Below are positions 24,528 to 34,573 of a stretch of 64,000 nucleotides of DNA, one piece after another. The translations under genes and the position numbers were made by a program. This stretch comes from an uncultured Muribaculaceae bacterium (lineage in GTDB: Bacteria > Bacteroidota > Bacteroidia > Bacteroidales > Muribaculaceae): the NCBI GenBank assembly GCA_910578075.1, contig CAJTPK010000004.1, positions 1 through 64,000 on the forward strand. The letters are read 5' to 3'. Numbering within the stretch: the first letter of the stretch is position 1; each line of letters begins with the position of its first letter. The notes beneath the pieces are model-generated. The model was not told the DNA's origin. It worked only from the letters and a program-made list of their open reading frames with translations, and made no database searches.

Positions 24528-27500
24528 CTCACCATTATCTTGCGTGTGAAAGGCTCGACTCCGCCATTGCGGGCATCCACCACATATACACCCGGTTCAA
24601 GACTGAATGCGATGCTGTTTCCATCCGTCTGACGCGACATCACGATTCTTCCAAGCGAATCATATACTGCCACTGACAGACCCAGACCGTTATCGGGAGC
24701 CACGACTGTCACATCTCCTCCGCTTACACCAAGACGTATCGCATCGGATGCCAGAACCTCCTCGGCGATTCCTTTGATGTAAAGACGACCTGAGACATTA
24801 CCTTCCACTGTATATTCCATTCCTTCGGTTATCGGGAGACTCACATTCTCCACAGCATCGTAAAGCACAGCCTCTCCGATCGATTCCACACCATCGAAAT
24901 GCAGCACAGTGCGGACACCGGCAGGCGCTGAAACGCCTAATTCCATCGATACCAGCTCAGGCAATGTATTCACCGTAGCTGCCATATTGCCCGCAACGGT
25001 ATATACCCTGCTTAGATTACCCTGATGGGAATCAAGCAGCAATGCCATATCTTCGGTCTCATCATATTCGCTGCGGGCAGTGTTATCTAATGACACCACA
25101 GCCTGCGACATTCCTGCGCCATCTGTGATTGCGGAGATACGCATCACCGGTGAATATGCCGAACGCGTTTCCTGACCGGCTACGCGAAGTGCAGGAGTCC
25201 GCAGGAAATTCCCGTTTGCCGGATCATGTTCCACACCCACTGTATTTGCAGCCTTGAAAGAGAGTGTAATACTCTTAGCGGCATTCTTCGCCTCCACGAA
25301 GAAACCCTGCATCGGAGCCAACAGTTCCGGATCACTGAGAGTTCCGGCATCCGAGAACTCATCTCCGGAAAGGATAGCCGCTCCCTGACCTTCACTATTG
25401 AGGATCCAGTATTTGCCATTGATAACGGATGCGTTATCCTGCAAGAATTTCACCATGTCAAGATGCGCCATGAATGGATTTCCCACAAGGAAATATCTGC
25501 TGTTGTCAACGCCTGACACCGTCACAGACACATCCCCGTTCACACCTGCATGGAGCTTTGAAGCCACGCGTGAGATCGCAGTCTCGTGTCCGGTCTGACC
25601 GCTGTTATGATCAAAATAGATATATTTGGTATCATCCTTCGGCAGACGGAACATCACATGATCGATCGGCTCATCATTATCCGGAAGCGCTTTCGAAACA
25701 TCCGCCTTGATTGAGAATCCTTCGCCGGGAACACCATAGTCGGTTTTCACATCATTGTAAACATTACTCCATGTGGTGCGTACAGCCACATTCCTGCCAT
25801 CCGCATCTCCGCCAAGTTCATATACAGTGGCGGTGGCGGTATTCCATGAGCGTTGGTATACAGCCGGCGCAAAGCGGTCGTTGAGGGAGGTGTCAAAAAC
25901 AATCGGTTTGAACAACTCCGTTTTCTGACGCGCGCCCACAGTCGGTAGATACATGTCTCCGGCAACCACTCCTGTCAATGGAGAGGAAAGAGTATACCAC
26001 ACAGACGGCTCTATCTCGAAATCCACCCATGCGCGGTTATGACCAAGAAGATGCTGACCCGTTATCTCCGCATTGGAGTGGAGATGGATATGATCGCAAG
26101 TATTGGTATACCACGGACGGCAACCGATATTGCGAGAATTCAATTCCGGCTCCGAAGCCATATCATATTGAATATCGGCTGTGGCTTCCCCTATTCCGGG
26201 GGGAGCATCGAGAGTCTCAGGCCACATATAGACTTTCCCCGCAGTCACCGCTTTCTTCGGAGAATCATACAACATCGGCACTGTAACTCCAGCCGGCACT
26301 ATGACCTTAGTGAAGTCCATCGGCACGAAAGAATTCTCCGTTGATGTAAGCTCACCGCGATTGGTGACAAAATCATTGTAATCCGAATCACCCTCCGCAT
26401 CCACATGCAGCAGCTCCTCTGTGGTGACACGTCGCCAGTTGGCATCATCGCTCCAGTTGGAAGATCCGTCGGCACCAACCCACATCTGATATTCGGGCAC
26501 CACCTTCAGAGTCAGTACATGCTGACCATGGCAATGACGCACCGGTCCTTCTCCATCATCACCGGTAGGCAAAGATGACACTCCATTCTCACGGAATGAG
26601 AAACGCAGACGGTAGGTATGCCCCTCCTTGAAACGGAAGCTCTCATCAAAAGCAAGACGGAAGAGATTGTCGGCGGAAGATCCTGCCCCATTGGCATGAA
26701 TCTCCGTCATGCGCCCCACCGGTTTGAGACCCATCGGATTTCCCGAAGGATCTTTCACTACATCCAGGTCGAGATACTGCGGATCATCAGTTCCGGCAAG
26801 ATATACATACGGATCATCCGGGATACGTTCAAGAGCTGTTACGCCATCAGTCACCACCTTCACCCTGCGTACAGGCACTATAAGCTCACCCGAAGGAGCT
26901 GTCTCGGTTGTGACCGAAGAGGTGGTCACCCCGCGCAACTGCCGTAAGCCCACACGCAGCGGCACATCGATTATGCGGGCAGGATAATTGATAGCCGTGA
27001 ATCCATGATCGAGTTCCGGCGAATTATTACGCACAGTAAGCCTTACCTCCTGCGGATGGAGACATATCATGTATTTGTCATGTGTGACACGGTCGATAGG
27101 TATCGCCACCACTGCAATCTCCGTTGTATCCTGCTCCGCTCCAAGTTTCAGAGGAGGGAATATATAGGAGCTGCGGCTTATCTGCAATCTCGGTTGCGAT
27201 GCATCATCCGGCTCCATGTCTTCAGGATTAGAGGCGAGAGAGCCGAGATAATCGCGGAGAGACTCGGTATAGTCACCTTTCGGCTCAACATCCCATGTGT
27301 CGGCGTCAGGATACTCCTTACGGAAGGTATTCATCACGGAATATAGATATTTCCCAGTAGCGGCATCCTTCTGCTCAATATAGGAAGCCATATCTCCGAC
27401 CCACCAGTCATGGACAGCACTCTCCACCATATCAACCAGATTTCCGTTCTCATCGATGGCCTGCACATCCACCTGCACAACCGGAGTCTGATTCTCACAT

Positions 27501-30500
27501 ACCTGTATATTGTCAAGGTCAGGCACCGCGATGCCATCGACTTTCACCACTCCCGATGCGTGGATGCGGAAGACACTGCTCTTGCTGCACGGAGAAGCGA
27601 TGTCAAACTCGGAAGCACCCGGTTGCACAATCTCATCTGAGTCATCCTGCTCATGCAGATAAAGCGCCACTATGTATTCCTTTCCTGCAACAAGATCCTT
27701 ATCCTGTGGGCATGTATTGATAACCAGATAGCGTTCTCCCTCAATTGTAGTGCCAAACGCCTCCGAACCAACCTCCTTATCACCTTCCTCATATTCCTTG
27801 TTTGACCTGAAGTGGGTATTGAACGATACGCGTCCGAATGTCTGGTCATCACTGTCGATATCATTCATATAGCGGTATCTGACAACAGCCTTGTCAAAAG
27901 CCTCCGCACCGGAGAGATCATTCTTTATAGCCTCATCATATTCCGCCTTGTCGATGAATGTATAGAAACAGTCGATCTTGACACCTTCCTGAGTGGTCGA
28001 AGCCTCATTGGATCCGAGAGTCGCAAGCATAACCTCAAACGGGGTCTCAACCCTAACATCAGTGCCCTCATCCGCACGACAGAGTGGCATCGTCTGATAA
28101 GCATATACACGCGGTTTGGCGGCATACACACGAATATCATCTATTGCATAATCCGCACCGTTGGAGCTCTTGCAGTTGTTCTCCAGCACAAGCTTATAGG
28201 AGTGTATATCCGCCGATGTCAGATTCAGCTGGCTAAGGTTAGGAGTAAACTGATAGAACACATGCATCCATTTTCCCTGCTGCGACTGCGGCACATAGCC
28301 GGTCACAAAGCTATGGATAGTCACCTCCGAACCATCATTCTTCACTGCGTTGAAGTTAAAGATGATGTTCTGGCTTTCCGAAGCATTGGAAAACTCGCAC
28401 AACCAAGCCGAGACATATAGTGTCGAACCCGGACACAGCCCTGAAAGGTCAAGCGATGCCGTCACACCGGGGTCTGATGCCGCGTTGGCATAATAGAAGA
28501 ATCCACGCTTCTCACCTTCCGTATCATAGAAAAGACGGTCAAAACGCCCTGTTCCCTTATTGAAATTCTCAGCCTGCGTTCCATTTTGGGCGGCACCCTT
28601 GTAAGGTGTCGCAACGCTATGGTCAGCAAGCATATACATATTATAATCATGACGCTCATGGAAACCGAATGCATACTGGGAATTACCCCATGGCACCGGC
28701 CATTTGTACATACGCGCCCGTCCTGTTCCCTGCGGAATGTTGTCGAGTTCGAGGATATAGTCGTTGCGGTTGCTCAGATTGTCAAGTTGCGTATATTCAT
28801 CGAAATTCACCACCGCAATCGGATCTCCATACAACTCATGCAGCGTTGCCGGACGGGTATGTGCATACTTTGCGGTATGCATCTCCTGCTCGGTTGTCAT
28901 CACCGCACCCTGCTCGTCAACGAAATTCACGATATATTCCGCCAATATCAGATCCTTGTCAGAACCATAAATCTTCAGCTCATTGCCATTCTCATCGCAG
29001 CCGACAAGATGCACCGTGAAACGCCCGTTGGCATCTTTCGCGTCGCATTTCATCATCCTGTCGTATAATTTCCCCTCATCGTAGAAATCGAGTTTATCAC
29101 CGTACATCGGCTGGCGGGCAGACGGACGTTGGTATGCCTCCGCCTGATAAAATATATTTGTCCGGTCATTACCATCACGGTCTGTGACCTTTATTTTGCT
29201 TCTGCGCACACGTCTAACCACTCCCTGCGGATCCAGATAGAACATTGTGGTACGCGTGGATTGCTCCACCGGCTGAGGATGCTCGAAACGGATCTGAAAG
29301 TCGACACCGGCACGGGCACGCACCGTGCGCCTGTTCTCACTGACGAATTTCGCATTTTTCACCTCCGAACCCGACACTTGGTCGGCAAGATCCTTGGCAT
29401 TTACCACCGTAAAGATGTGACGGAAGGCAATCACCGGCTCGGTGATCGTCTTGTTGGCATAATCCACATGGCGTGACGGCTTGAATGTCTGGCTAAAGTC
29501 GGCAGCGATATATTGGGTTTCGAAATCCTGATCAGCCGGGCAATAAAATGTGGCATATACACCACGCTCATGGCTACTGAAACGTTCGGAACTTAGAGTG
29601 GCCCTGGGAAGCACATTTCCCCAACCACTCACAGCCCACCAAGCCCTATCTGGATCCTTATTATAATCCTTATCCATCGCACCGGCAAGATTGGCATCTG
29701 TTATCGCATACGGCAGCTTCGACAGATTGTTACCCTCATTATTATCATAATTGGCACCGAAAATACACACATTGCCCCTGCAATAGGATTTTTCCTTGCT
29801 CTCTATTCCCTGAATCGAACCTACGTTATAGCAGCTGTAGATAGAAGCCTTGTTACCTATCCAACCACTGATTGAACCGCTTTCCGCACCTCCGGATACT
29901 GGACCTAACACAGCACAATTGGCGATCATGACCTGAAACTGTGAACTCCAACGTATATTACAACCCAATATTCCTCCGGCATTTTCCAACTCAGATCTCA
30001 CTGTAGCGGCTGTTGAGACGTTATAGATAAGCAGTCCACCCGTAATAATTGTGCCGGTCGCAGTGCTCTCATATTCCTTGGCATCAATAGCGCCTATCAG
30101 ACCGACATGCTTACGACCTGAAAAACGGCAATCCGAATATACATGTAGATTACGTATTACAGCCGCGCCGACATGGCCGAACATTCCAACCTGATCCCAA
30201 CCCGGTTTGTCAATCACAAGACCATATATTGCAAATCCACCTCCATCATACACCCCGCGGAAAGGATTATTAGCATCCCATCCTATGGGAAGAATATCAT
30301 TTCTACCGGTAAAATTAAGATCCGCGCATTGCTTCACACGTATCCTTGTCTCACCCTTCGCCACACGATCAACCATCCGTTGGTAATCATCTATCGTGTA
30401 GATATACATATCGTATTGCTCCGTGGCACCATTAGCCATATATGTGCTTCCGAGAAAACCCATTTTATCAGTGCGGGCTATCATCTTCGGATTATGTAGA

Positions 30501-31570
30501 AAATCGAGATAAGGGTTATTACCATCATGGGCGTAATCATACCATCTCACAAAATTCTCATGATATGCCCCGTTTGTATGGATATCGGAGAAAGGATAGA
30601 GAGTAGTCACCTGCCCCGGGATTGCATATACTGTATGCTCCGTGACATGCGTGCGCTGGCGGTCACCATCTTTCACACGTCCCCAAGGAGCAGTTTCAAT
30701 ATTGATGTATGTGAAGTCGGGCATCTCTATACCCTCTTTCTTCAACTCCTCGGCTTCTGTCCATGTTCCGTTCACCCATTTACTCCAGTCGCACCAGTCA
30801 GAAAGACCTTTTACTCCGTTATGATTTTTTTCATTCACCACTCCACGAGTATGCTTGAGTGTGAAATCTTTATAATACTCGTTGTAATCCAACAGGGTAT
30901 GACTTTCATCCTCCATCCATGCCTGCGGAGAATCATTCAGAGCCGTTAGATTAGTATCCGAACGATATAGCTGAAACTCCGCAAGAATAAACATCGGATA
31001 TCCCCCCTTAGAGTTAAAATTGTCTTTGGTTGCAGTGCAGATGAAGCGCAGCCACCTGTAACCGGAAGGCAGCCTGAACGGCTCAGAAAAATTTTCCTCA
31101 CCCGGACTTTTTACTGTTCCCGAAAAATTAACGTTGACAGTAGCAAGATTGTCAATCCAGTTGATACCGTCGTGACTACCGGCTATACGGAACTGCGTGG
31201 GATGGCCGTTATTGGAGCCGGCGCGTGCCTGAGTGTAGATATACAGGGTCTTTGATTCATCTGTCAGTTCATTTAGCCGGGCCTCTACCCAAAACGGATA
31301 TTTAAGAGGCTCGACGTGAGCGGCATGAACATGACCGGCATCATTATATGTATAATTGCTATGATAAAATGTGCTCGGGTTTCTGTCGATCAGATACTCG
31401 GCAAGCACACCTGACATACCCTGGTTCTGCTCATATTGGTTTACCCGTATGGAATTATAGTCGGTAATCAATGGCACAGGATGAGTCTGGGCGAAAGCTC
31501 CGACAGCCGAAGCAATAGCCAGCACTACCCCCATTATGCGTGATATATTTGTATGAAACGATATTATCAT
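24524..31570 (-). CDS. Giant secreted adhesin-like protein (2348 residues)
   Basis: This is the largest protein in the window, with signal peptide MIISFHTNISRIMGVVLAIA. The start ATG 31570 has a strong AAAGGAGG ribosome site, so I reject the longer frame from 31603. The mature N-terminus (about 30-205) resembles a discoidin/F5-F8C galactose-binding domain (DGINWIDNLATVNVNFSGT, YRWLRFICTATKD). At about 420-600 lies a GLUG-like beta-helix (FRGVYDGGGFAIYGLVIDKP, GMFGHVGAAVIRNLHVYSD). Long beta-rich regions follow, and the C-terminus (VAVYDSLGRIVMSRQTDGNS, then LEPGVYVVDARNG) is T9SS-like. No vWA domain was seen, unlike the Mfa5 tip adhesin. It follows the pilus subunits and may be a tip or surface adhesin. 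Confidence 0.7.
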   Translation of the reverse strand: MIISFHTNISRIMGVVLAIASAVGAFAQTHPVPLITDYNSIRVNQYEQNQGMSGVLAEYLIDRNPSTFYHSNYTYNDAGHVHAAHVEPLKYPFWVEARLNELTDESKTLYIYTQARAGSNNGHPTQFRIAGSHDGINWIDNLATVNVNFSGTVKSPGEENFSEPFRLPSGYRWLRFICTATKDNFNSKGGYPMFILAEFQLYRSDTNLTALNDSPQAWMEDESHTLLDYNEYYKDFTLKHTRGVVNEKNHNGVKGLSDWCDWSKWVNGTWTEAEELKKEGIEMPDFTYINIETAPWGRVKDGDRQRTHVTEHTVYAIPGQVTTLYPFSDIHTNGAYHENFVRWYDYAHDGNNPYLDFLHNPKMIARTDKMGFLGSTYMANGATEQYDMYIYTIDDYQRMVDRVAKGETRIRVKQCADLNFTGRNDILPIGWDANNPFRGVYDGGGFAIYGLVIDKPGWDQVGMFGHVGAAVIRNLHVYSDCRFSGRKHVGLIGAIDAKEYESTATGTIITGGLLIYNVSTAATVRSELENAGGILGCNIRWSSQFQVMIANCAVLGPVSGGAESGSISGWIGNKASIYSCYNVGSIQGIESKEKSYCRGNVCIFGANYDNNEGNNLSKLPYAITDANLAGAMDKDYNKDPDRAWWAVSGWGNVLPRATLSSERFSSHERGVYATFYCPADQDFETQYIAADFSQTFKPSRHVDYANKTITEPVIAFRHIFTVVNAKDLADQVSGSEVKNAKFVSENRRTVRARAGVDFQIRFEHPQPVEQSTRTTMFYLDPQGVVRRVRRSKIKVTDRDGNDRTNIFYQAEAYQRPSARQPMYGDKLDFYDEGKLYDRMMKCDAKDANGRFTVHLVGCDENGNELKIYGSDKDLILAEYIVNFVDEQGAVMTTEQEMHTAKYAHTRPATLHELYGDPIAVVNFDEYTQLDNLSNRNDYILELDNIPQGTGRARMYKWPVPWGNSQYAFGFHERHDYNMYMLADHSVATPYKGAAQNGTQAENFNKGTGRFDRLFYDTEGEKRGFFYYANAASDPGVTASLDLSGLCPGSTLYVSAWLCEFSNASESQNIIFNFNAVKNDGSEVTIHSFVTGYVPQSQQGKWMHVFYQFTPNLSQLNLTSADIHSYKLVLENNCKSSNGADYAIDDIRVYAAKPRVYAYQTMPLCRADEGTDVRVETPFEVMLATLGSNEASTTQEGVKIDCFYTFIDKAEYDEAIKNDLSGAEAFDKAVVRYRYMNDIDSDDQTFGRVSFNTHFRSNKEYEEGDKEVGSEAFGTTIEGERYLVINTCPQDKDLVAGKEYIVALYLHEQDDSDEIVQPGASEFDIASPCSKSSVFRIHASGVVKVDGIAVPDLDNIQVCENQTPVVQVDVQAIDENGNLVDMVESAVHDWWVGDMASYIEQKDAATGKYLYSVMNTFRKEYPDADTWDVEPKGDYTESLRDYLGSLASNPEDMEPDDASQPRLQISRSSYIFPPLKLGAEQDTTEIAVVAIPIDRVTHDKYMICLHPQEVRLTVRNNSPELDHGFTAINYPARIIDVPLRVGLRQLRGVTTSSVTTETAPSGELIVPVRRVKVVTDGVTALERIPDDPYVYLAGTDDPQYLDLDVVKDPSGNPMGLKPVGRMTEIHANGAGSSADNLFRLAFDESFRFKEGHTYRLRFSFRENGVSSLPTGDDGEGPVRHCHGQHVLTLKVVPEYQMWVGADGSSNWSDDANWRRVTTEELLHVDAEGDSDYNDFVTNRGELTSTENSFVPMDFTKVIVPAGVTVPMLYDSPKKAVTAGKVYMWPETLDAPPGIGEATADIQYDMASEPELNSRNIGCRPWYTNTCDHIHLHSNAEITGQHLLGHNRAWVDFEIEPSVWYTLSSPLTGVVAGDMYLPTVGARQKTELFKPIVFDTSLNDRFAPAVYQRSWNTATATVYELGGDADGRNVAVRTTWSNVYNDVKTDYGVPGEGFSIKADVSKALPDNDEPIDHVMFRLPKDDTKYIYFDHNSGQTGHETAISRVASKLHAGVNGDVSVTVSGVDNSRYFLVGNPFMAHLDMVKFLQDNASVINGKYWILNSEGQGAAILSGDEFSDAGTLSDPELLAPMQGFFVEAKNAAKSITLSFKAANTVGVEHDPANGNFLRTPALRVAGQETRSAYSPVMRISAITDGAGMSQAVVSLDNTARSEYDETEDMALLLDSHQGNLSRVYTVAGNMAATVNTLPELVSMELGVSAPAGVRTVLHFDGVESIGEAVLYDAVENVSLPITEGMEYTVEGNVSGRLYIKGIAEEVLASDAIRLGVSGGDVTVVAPDNGLGLSVAVYDSLGRIVMSRQTDGNSIAFSLEPGVYVVDARNGGVEPFTRKIMVR

Positions 31571-31599
31571 ATATAATCCTCCTTTATCTTTTATCCTCC

Positions 31600-32913
31600 T
31601 CAATCCTCGCGTATGATATAGATTTTACGCTGGTATGAAAGCTGCGAACCCTTCACCGCCACAGAGAGAGTCACAATCGCGTTGCCTGTGCGGGAATTGA
31701 GTTCTCCGGTGATTTCACCGGTGCGGGTGTCATAGCTGACCGTGCGTTCGAGAATCCCCGCGGGATCCTCCACTTTCACCACTCTGATATCCATATCCGA
31801 CGGTTGCATCCACGGTGCTCCGGCAACACCCTCGCGCATGAGCGGGGTGATGACGAATACACCCTGAGTGCCGAAACTGATGAAATAGTCGCTCCCTTTC
31901 TCTTCGTTGACCACCGCCGGGTATCCGCCGATAGGGGGATAGAATTTCACATCCATCTTCACCACATGGTCTGCCATACGAACAGGGATGCGTATGTAAT
32001 CGTTGCGGTTGATGTATGTCAGGTCGGGAGTAAGCATGGATATGGTGTCTCTCACACTCTTCCCTGCCACTCCATCGCGGCGTGTCACATCCAGAAGCAC
32101 CACATAATGCCCTGTTGGATGCCCTTTGCCATCGGCACGGTCAGCCTGCGATTCGAGCACATAGAAAATATCCGACACCGCGCGTTCACCTCCTGCGGGG
32201 AGCACCTTGTCAAAACCTCTGCGTATGGTTACAGTGTCGGCATCGCTCCTTAATGCAGGGGCAGAGCCCAAAAGATGATATGACGGGAAAAGATCCACGG
32301 CACCTTTGCCCATCGGACGGAGCCACATCTGGTTGATACGCATGTCGCTGTCGGTGGCATTGGAGAAAAAGAACTCCATCTTCGCCACCATCCTTACCAC
32401 TTCCACAGCGAACGGTTGCGTCACCTGCTGTGTCACAGTAACGGTCTGACGTCCGGACATCGGCACAAGTTTCCCGGCAGACCAGGCGTGGGGAGCAGTG
32501 GCGCTTACCCATTCCGGGGAAGCATCGACACCAGCTGGCACCTTTTCTCCGAGTCTGAACTCAAGACCTAAATTCTCGGGACGTATATTGGCGAATGAAT
32601 ACACCGTGTATGTTCCGCGGTCGAGAGTGGCTGAAAATTCCTCCATCTCCACAGGATTTGTCTTAGCCGCATCGCGTTCGAGGATAAGCCTCACTATGCC
32701 GGACTGATCGGCAAACGCCATCCACCACGTATTGATAAGCTCATTGTCACCAGCTGGTGTGGCAATCTCCGAGGCGTTTCCACCTGTCTCCGCTTTCGGA
32801 GCCCTGATGGAGAATGACACCTCTGATGAAACCGGAACCGACTCCTCTCCCGAATCGCAAGATGCGAGAAAAAGAAGAGGTATCAGAAATATATATAGTA
32901 TCGATTTATGCAT
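31600..32913 (-). CDS. Accessory pilus lipoprotein, Mfa-like
   Basis: This 437-residue lipoprotein has Cys19 in LFLASC. The mature start VSFSIRAPKAETGGN and a central region (MEFFFSNATDSDMRINQMWL, YVVLLDVTRRDGVAGKSVRD) resemble the Mfa3/Mfa4-type or DUF4906-like accessory subunits of Bacteroidales type V pili. The C-terminal part (GILERTVSYDTRTGEITGEL, then VTLSVAVKGSQLSYQRKIYI) is a beta domain. It lies between the second Mfa1-like subunit and the giant adhesin, so an adaptor linking shaft to adhesin is plausible. Family assignment is by position and general pattern only. Confidence 0.6.
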   Translation of the reverse strand: MHKSILYIFLIPLLFLASCDSGEESVPVSSEVSFSIRAPKAETGGNASEIATPAGDNELINTWWMAFADQSGIVRLILERDAAKTNPVEMEEFSATLDRGTYTVYSFANIRPENLGLEFRLGEKVPAGVDASPEWVSATAPHAWSAGKLVPMSGRQTVTVTQQVTQPFAVEVVRMVAKMEFFFSNATDSDMRINQMWLRPMGKGAVDLFPSYHLLGSAPALRSDADTVTIRRGFDKVLPAGGERAVSDIFYVLESQADRADGKGHPTGHYVVLLDVTRRDGVAGKSVRDTISMLTPDLTYINRNDYIRIPVRMADHVVKMDVKFYPPIGGYPAVVNEEKGSDYFISFGTQGVFVITPLMREGVAGAPWMQPSDMDIRVVKVEDPAGILERTVSYDTRTGEITGELNSRTGNAIVTLSVAVKGSQLSYQRKIYIIRED

Positions 32914-32971
32914 CTTTCGCTTTTAGATTTGGTGATCTCTTTCTCTTTTAAGTGTCATGATCCGTAGAGCG

Positions 32972-34573
32972 TCACATCAGTATTTCGGGCTGAGGACGGA
33001 AGTTCCAACGGCGCACAAATATGCGGCTCTTGATATTCAAAGGATTGGTAAGCTCCGGAACTGGCATACCGGGACCGGTGAATGACATTCCGATCCTGTA
33101 GATATTGTTTCTTACAATTCCATATTCCATCGGATGGGTCTCGTGAACCTCGCCGGCATCCTCAATTGAATCATCAAGTGCATGGCGTATCCACACGTTA
33201 TAATAGCATATGCCTCCCGGAAATGCAGTGACTGTGGCGAGTTTTGAAGGATTGGTAGCGACATATGCATCCGCCAGCTCCTTTGACGCGAAATAGAGAC
33301 AATCGCTTTCATTCATATCGCCGGATGTGGGACGCACAAGCCAGAAATCGCGGGCTTCCGCTGAAGCGGGCAATGAATTCTCAAGATCGATATCGGTAAA
33401 TATCTTTGCCGGACGATAAACCGCACGGAAAAGAAGACCGGTCATATATTCGGGAAGATGCTTCCCTTTTGTCTGCGTATTTTCGTTGGAATATACTATG
33501 GTAATCACACGGTCGTAACCACCATCCTCAGTTTGCGCCATCGCGAACGGGATGTAATTTGACATTTCCGATGAAGCGTTGACAAGCGATGCGTGATTGG
33601 AACGTATGTTTGCCGCCCGCGAGTCGCCGAACCATTGCGCCAATGTCTCATCATCGACATCAGATTCTTTCAGGACCGTGGTGGGAGCCACCACATAGTT
33701 TGATGGTGTCCCCGCCGACACAGTCTCGTCTCCGCAGACAGCAAGAGAGGTGATGTCCTCCCCTTTGCTGACATGCTTTAAAGTCCAGGACGGCAACTGC
33801 ATGAGATTGACAGGCAACACATGTGTAATGTCGAGCGTAGAGCCGCTTCCTTTCACCTCATAATGCAATGCTCCTCGCATACCCTTGTCGATATTGTCGC
33901 CCTGCGACACCATCAGGTCTATCCTCGCCGCCACACGCTCCAGGGATACTGACGCGCTGAAATTAGGGAGAGATGCGGAACCCTCACCCGGATTTGTCAT
34001 GTGGATACGGCCATCGTCCTTATTGGATGTCTTGGCGCCGTTGAAAGCCGATGCCATAACAAAGCGGGATGTCGCGGATATGTCGGAACCGGCGGTCCAT
34101 GCATTTCTCTCAAGGCGAGTACGCAACGATCCAAGATTCGCTACGCTTCCACGGAAGTCTCCGGCATTCGCCACAACCACAGCACGATGAGACTCCTGCG
34201 GTTTATAATCCCGCAGAGGGTAAACAGCTGTCAGAGTGCCATTATTATCGGTAAGTTCAGACACATATCCGGTAAAGACAAACTCTGTGTCAGCCGGTGA
34301 ATCAAGTCCCTCACCGGAATCATCGTATATGAATATGCAGAGATCATGGATTGTATTTTCATTGCGCACACCATCCTCGAGCCCGTCGCCATTCTCACCC
34401 GGAGAAGGGTTCCTGCGTGTGGTTGCCTGTGAAGCCACTTTCACCGACACACGCAGATAACCGTCCGGAGCGGGAAGCTCAGGCGTTTCCGGCACCACCG
34501 TCTGTTCCTGCGAACAAGCCGCCAGCACCGCAAGCATGATTATCAAGAGGTTGCGTAATTTTCTAAAACTCAT
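32972..34573 (-). CDS. Second Mfa1-like pilus subunit
   Basis: This 533-residue type V pilus subunit precursor has lipobox Cys20 (VLAAC). Next comes a strand LRVSVKVASQATTRR with Arg53-Arg54, where an arginine-specific protease would cut to free the donor-strand groove. Inner beta domains follow (VNENTIHDLCIFIYDDSGEG-like stretch, LERVAARIDLMVS). The C-terminal part GICYYNVWIRH, EYGIVRNNIYRIGMSFTGPG matches the conserved end of Mfa1/FimA-like fimbrillins. The final strand is RIFVRRWNFRPQPEILM. It overlaps the end of the Mfa2-like gene by 11 bases, so expression is coupled. It may be a minor or tip-proximal subunit. Confidence 0.82.
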   Translation of the reverse strand: MSFRKLRNLLIIMLAVLAACSQEQTVVPETPELPAPDGYLRVSVKVASQATTRRNPSPGENGDGLEDGVRNENTIHDLCIFIYDDSGEGLDSPADTEFVFTGYVSELTDNNGTLTAVYPLRDYKPQESHRAVVVANAGDFRGSVANLGSLRTRLERNAWTAGSDISATSRFVMASAFNGAKTSNKDDGRIHMTNPGEGSASLPNFSASVSLERVAARIDLMVSQGDNIDKGMRGALHYEVKGSGSTLDITHVLPVNLMQLPSWTLKHVSKGEDITSLAVCGDETVSAGTPSNYVVAPTTVLKESDVDDETLAQWFGDSRAANIRSNHASLVNASSEMSNYIPFAMAQTEDGGYDRVITIVYSNENTQTKGKHLPEYMTGLLFRAVYRPAKIFTDIDLENSLPASAEARDFWLVRPTSGDMNESDCLYFASKELADAYVATNPSKLATVTAFPGGICYYNVWIRHALDDSIEDAGEVHETHPMEYGIVRNNIYRIGMSFTGPGMPVPELTNPLNIKSRIFVRRWNFRPQPEILM

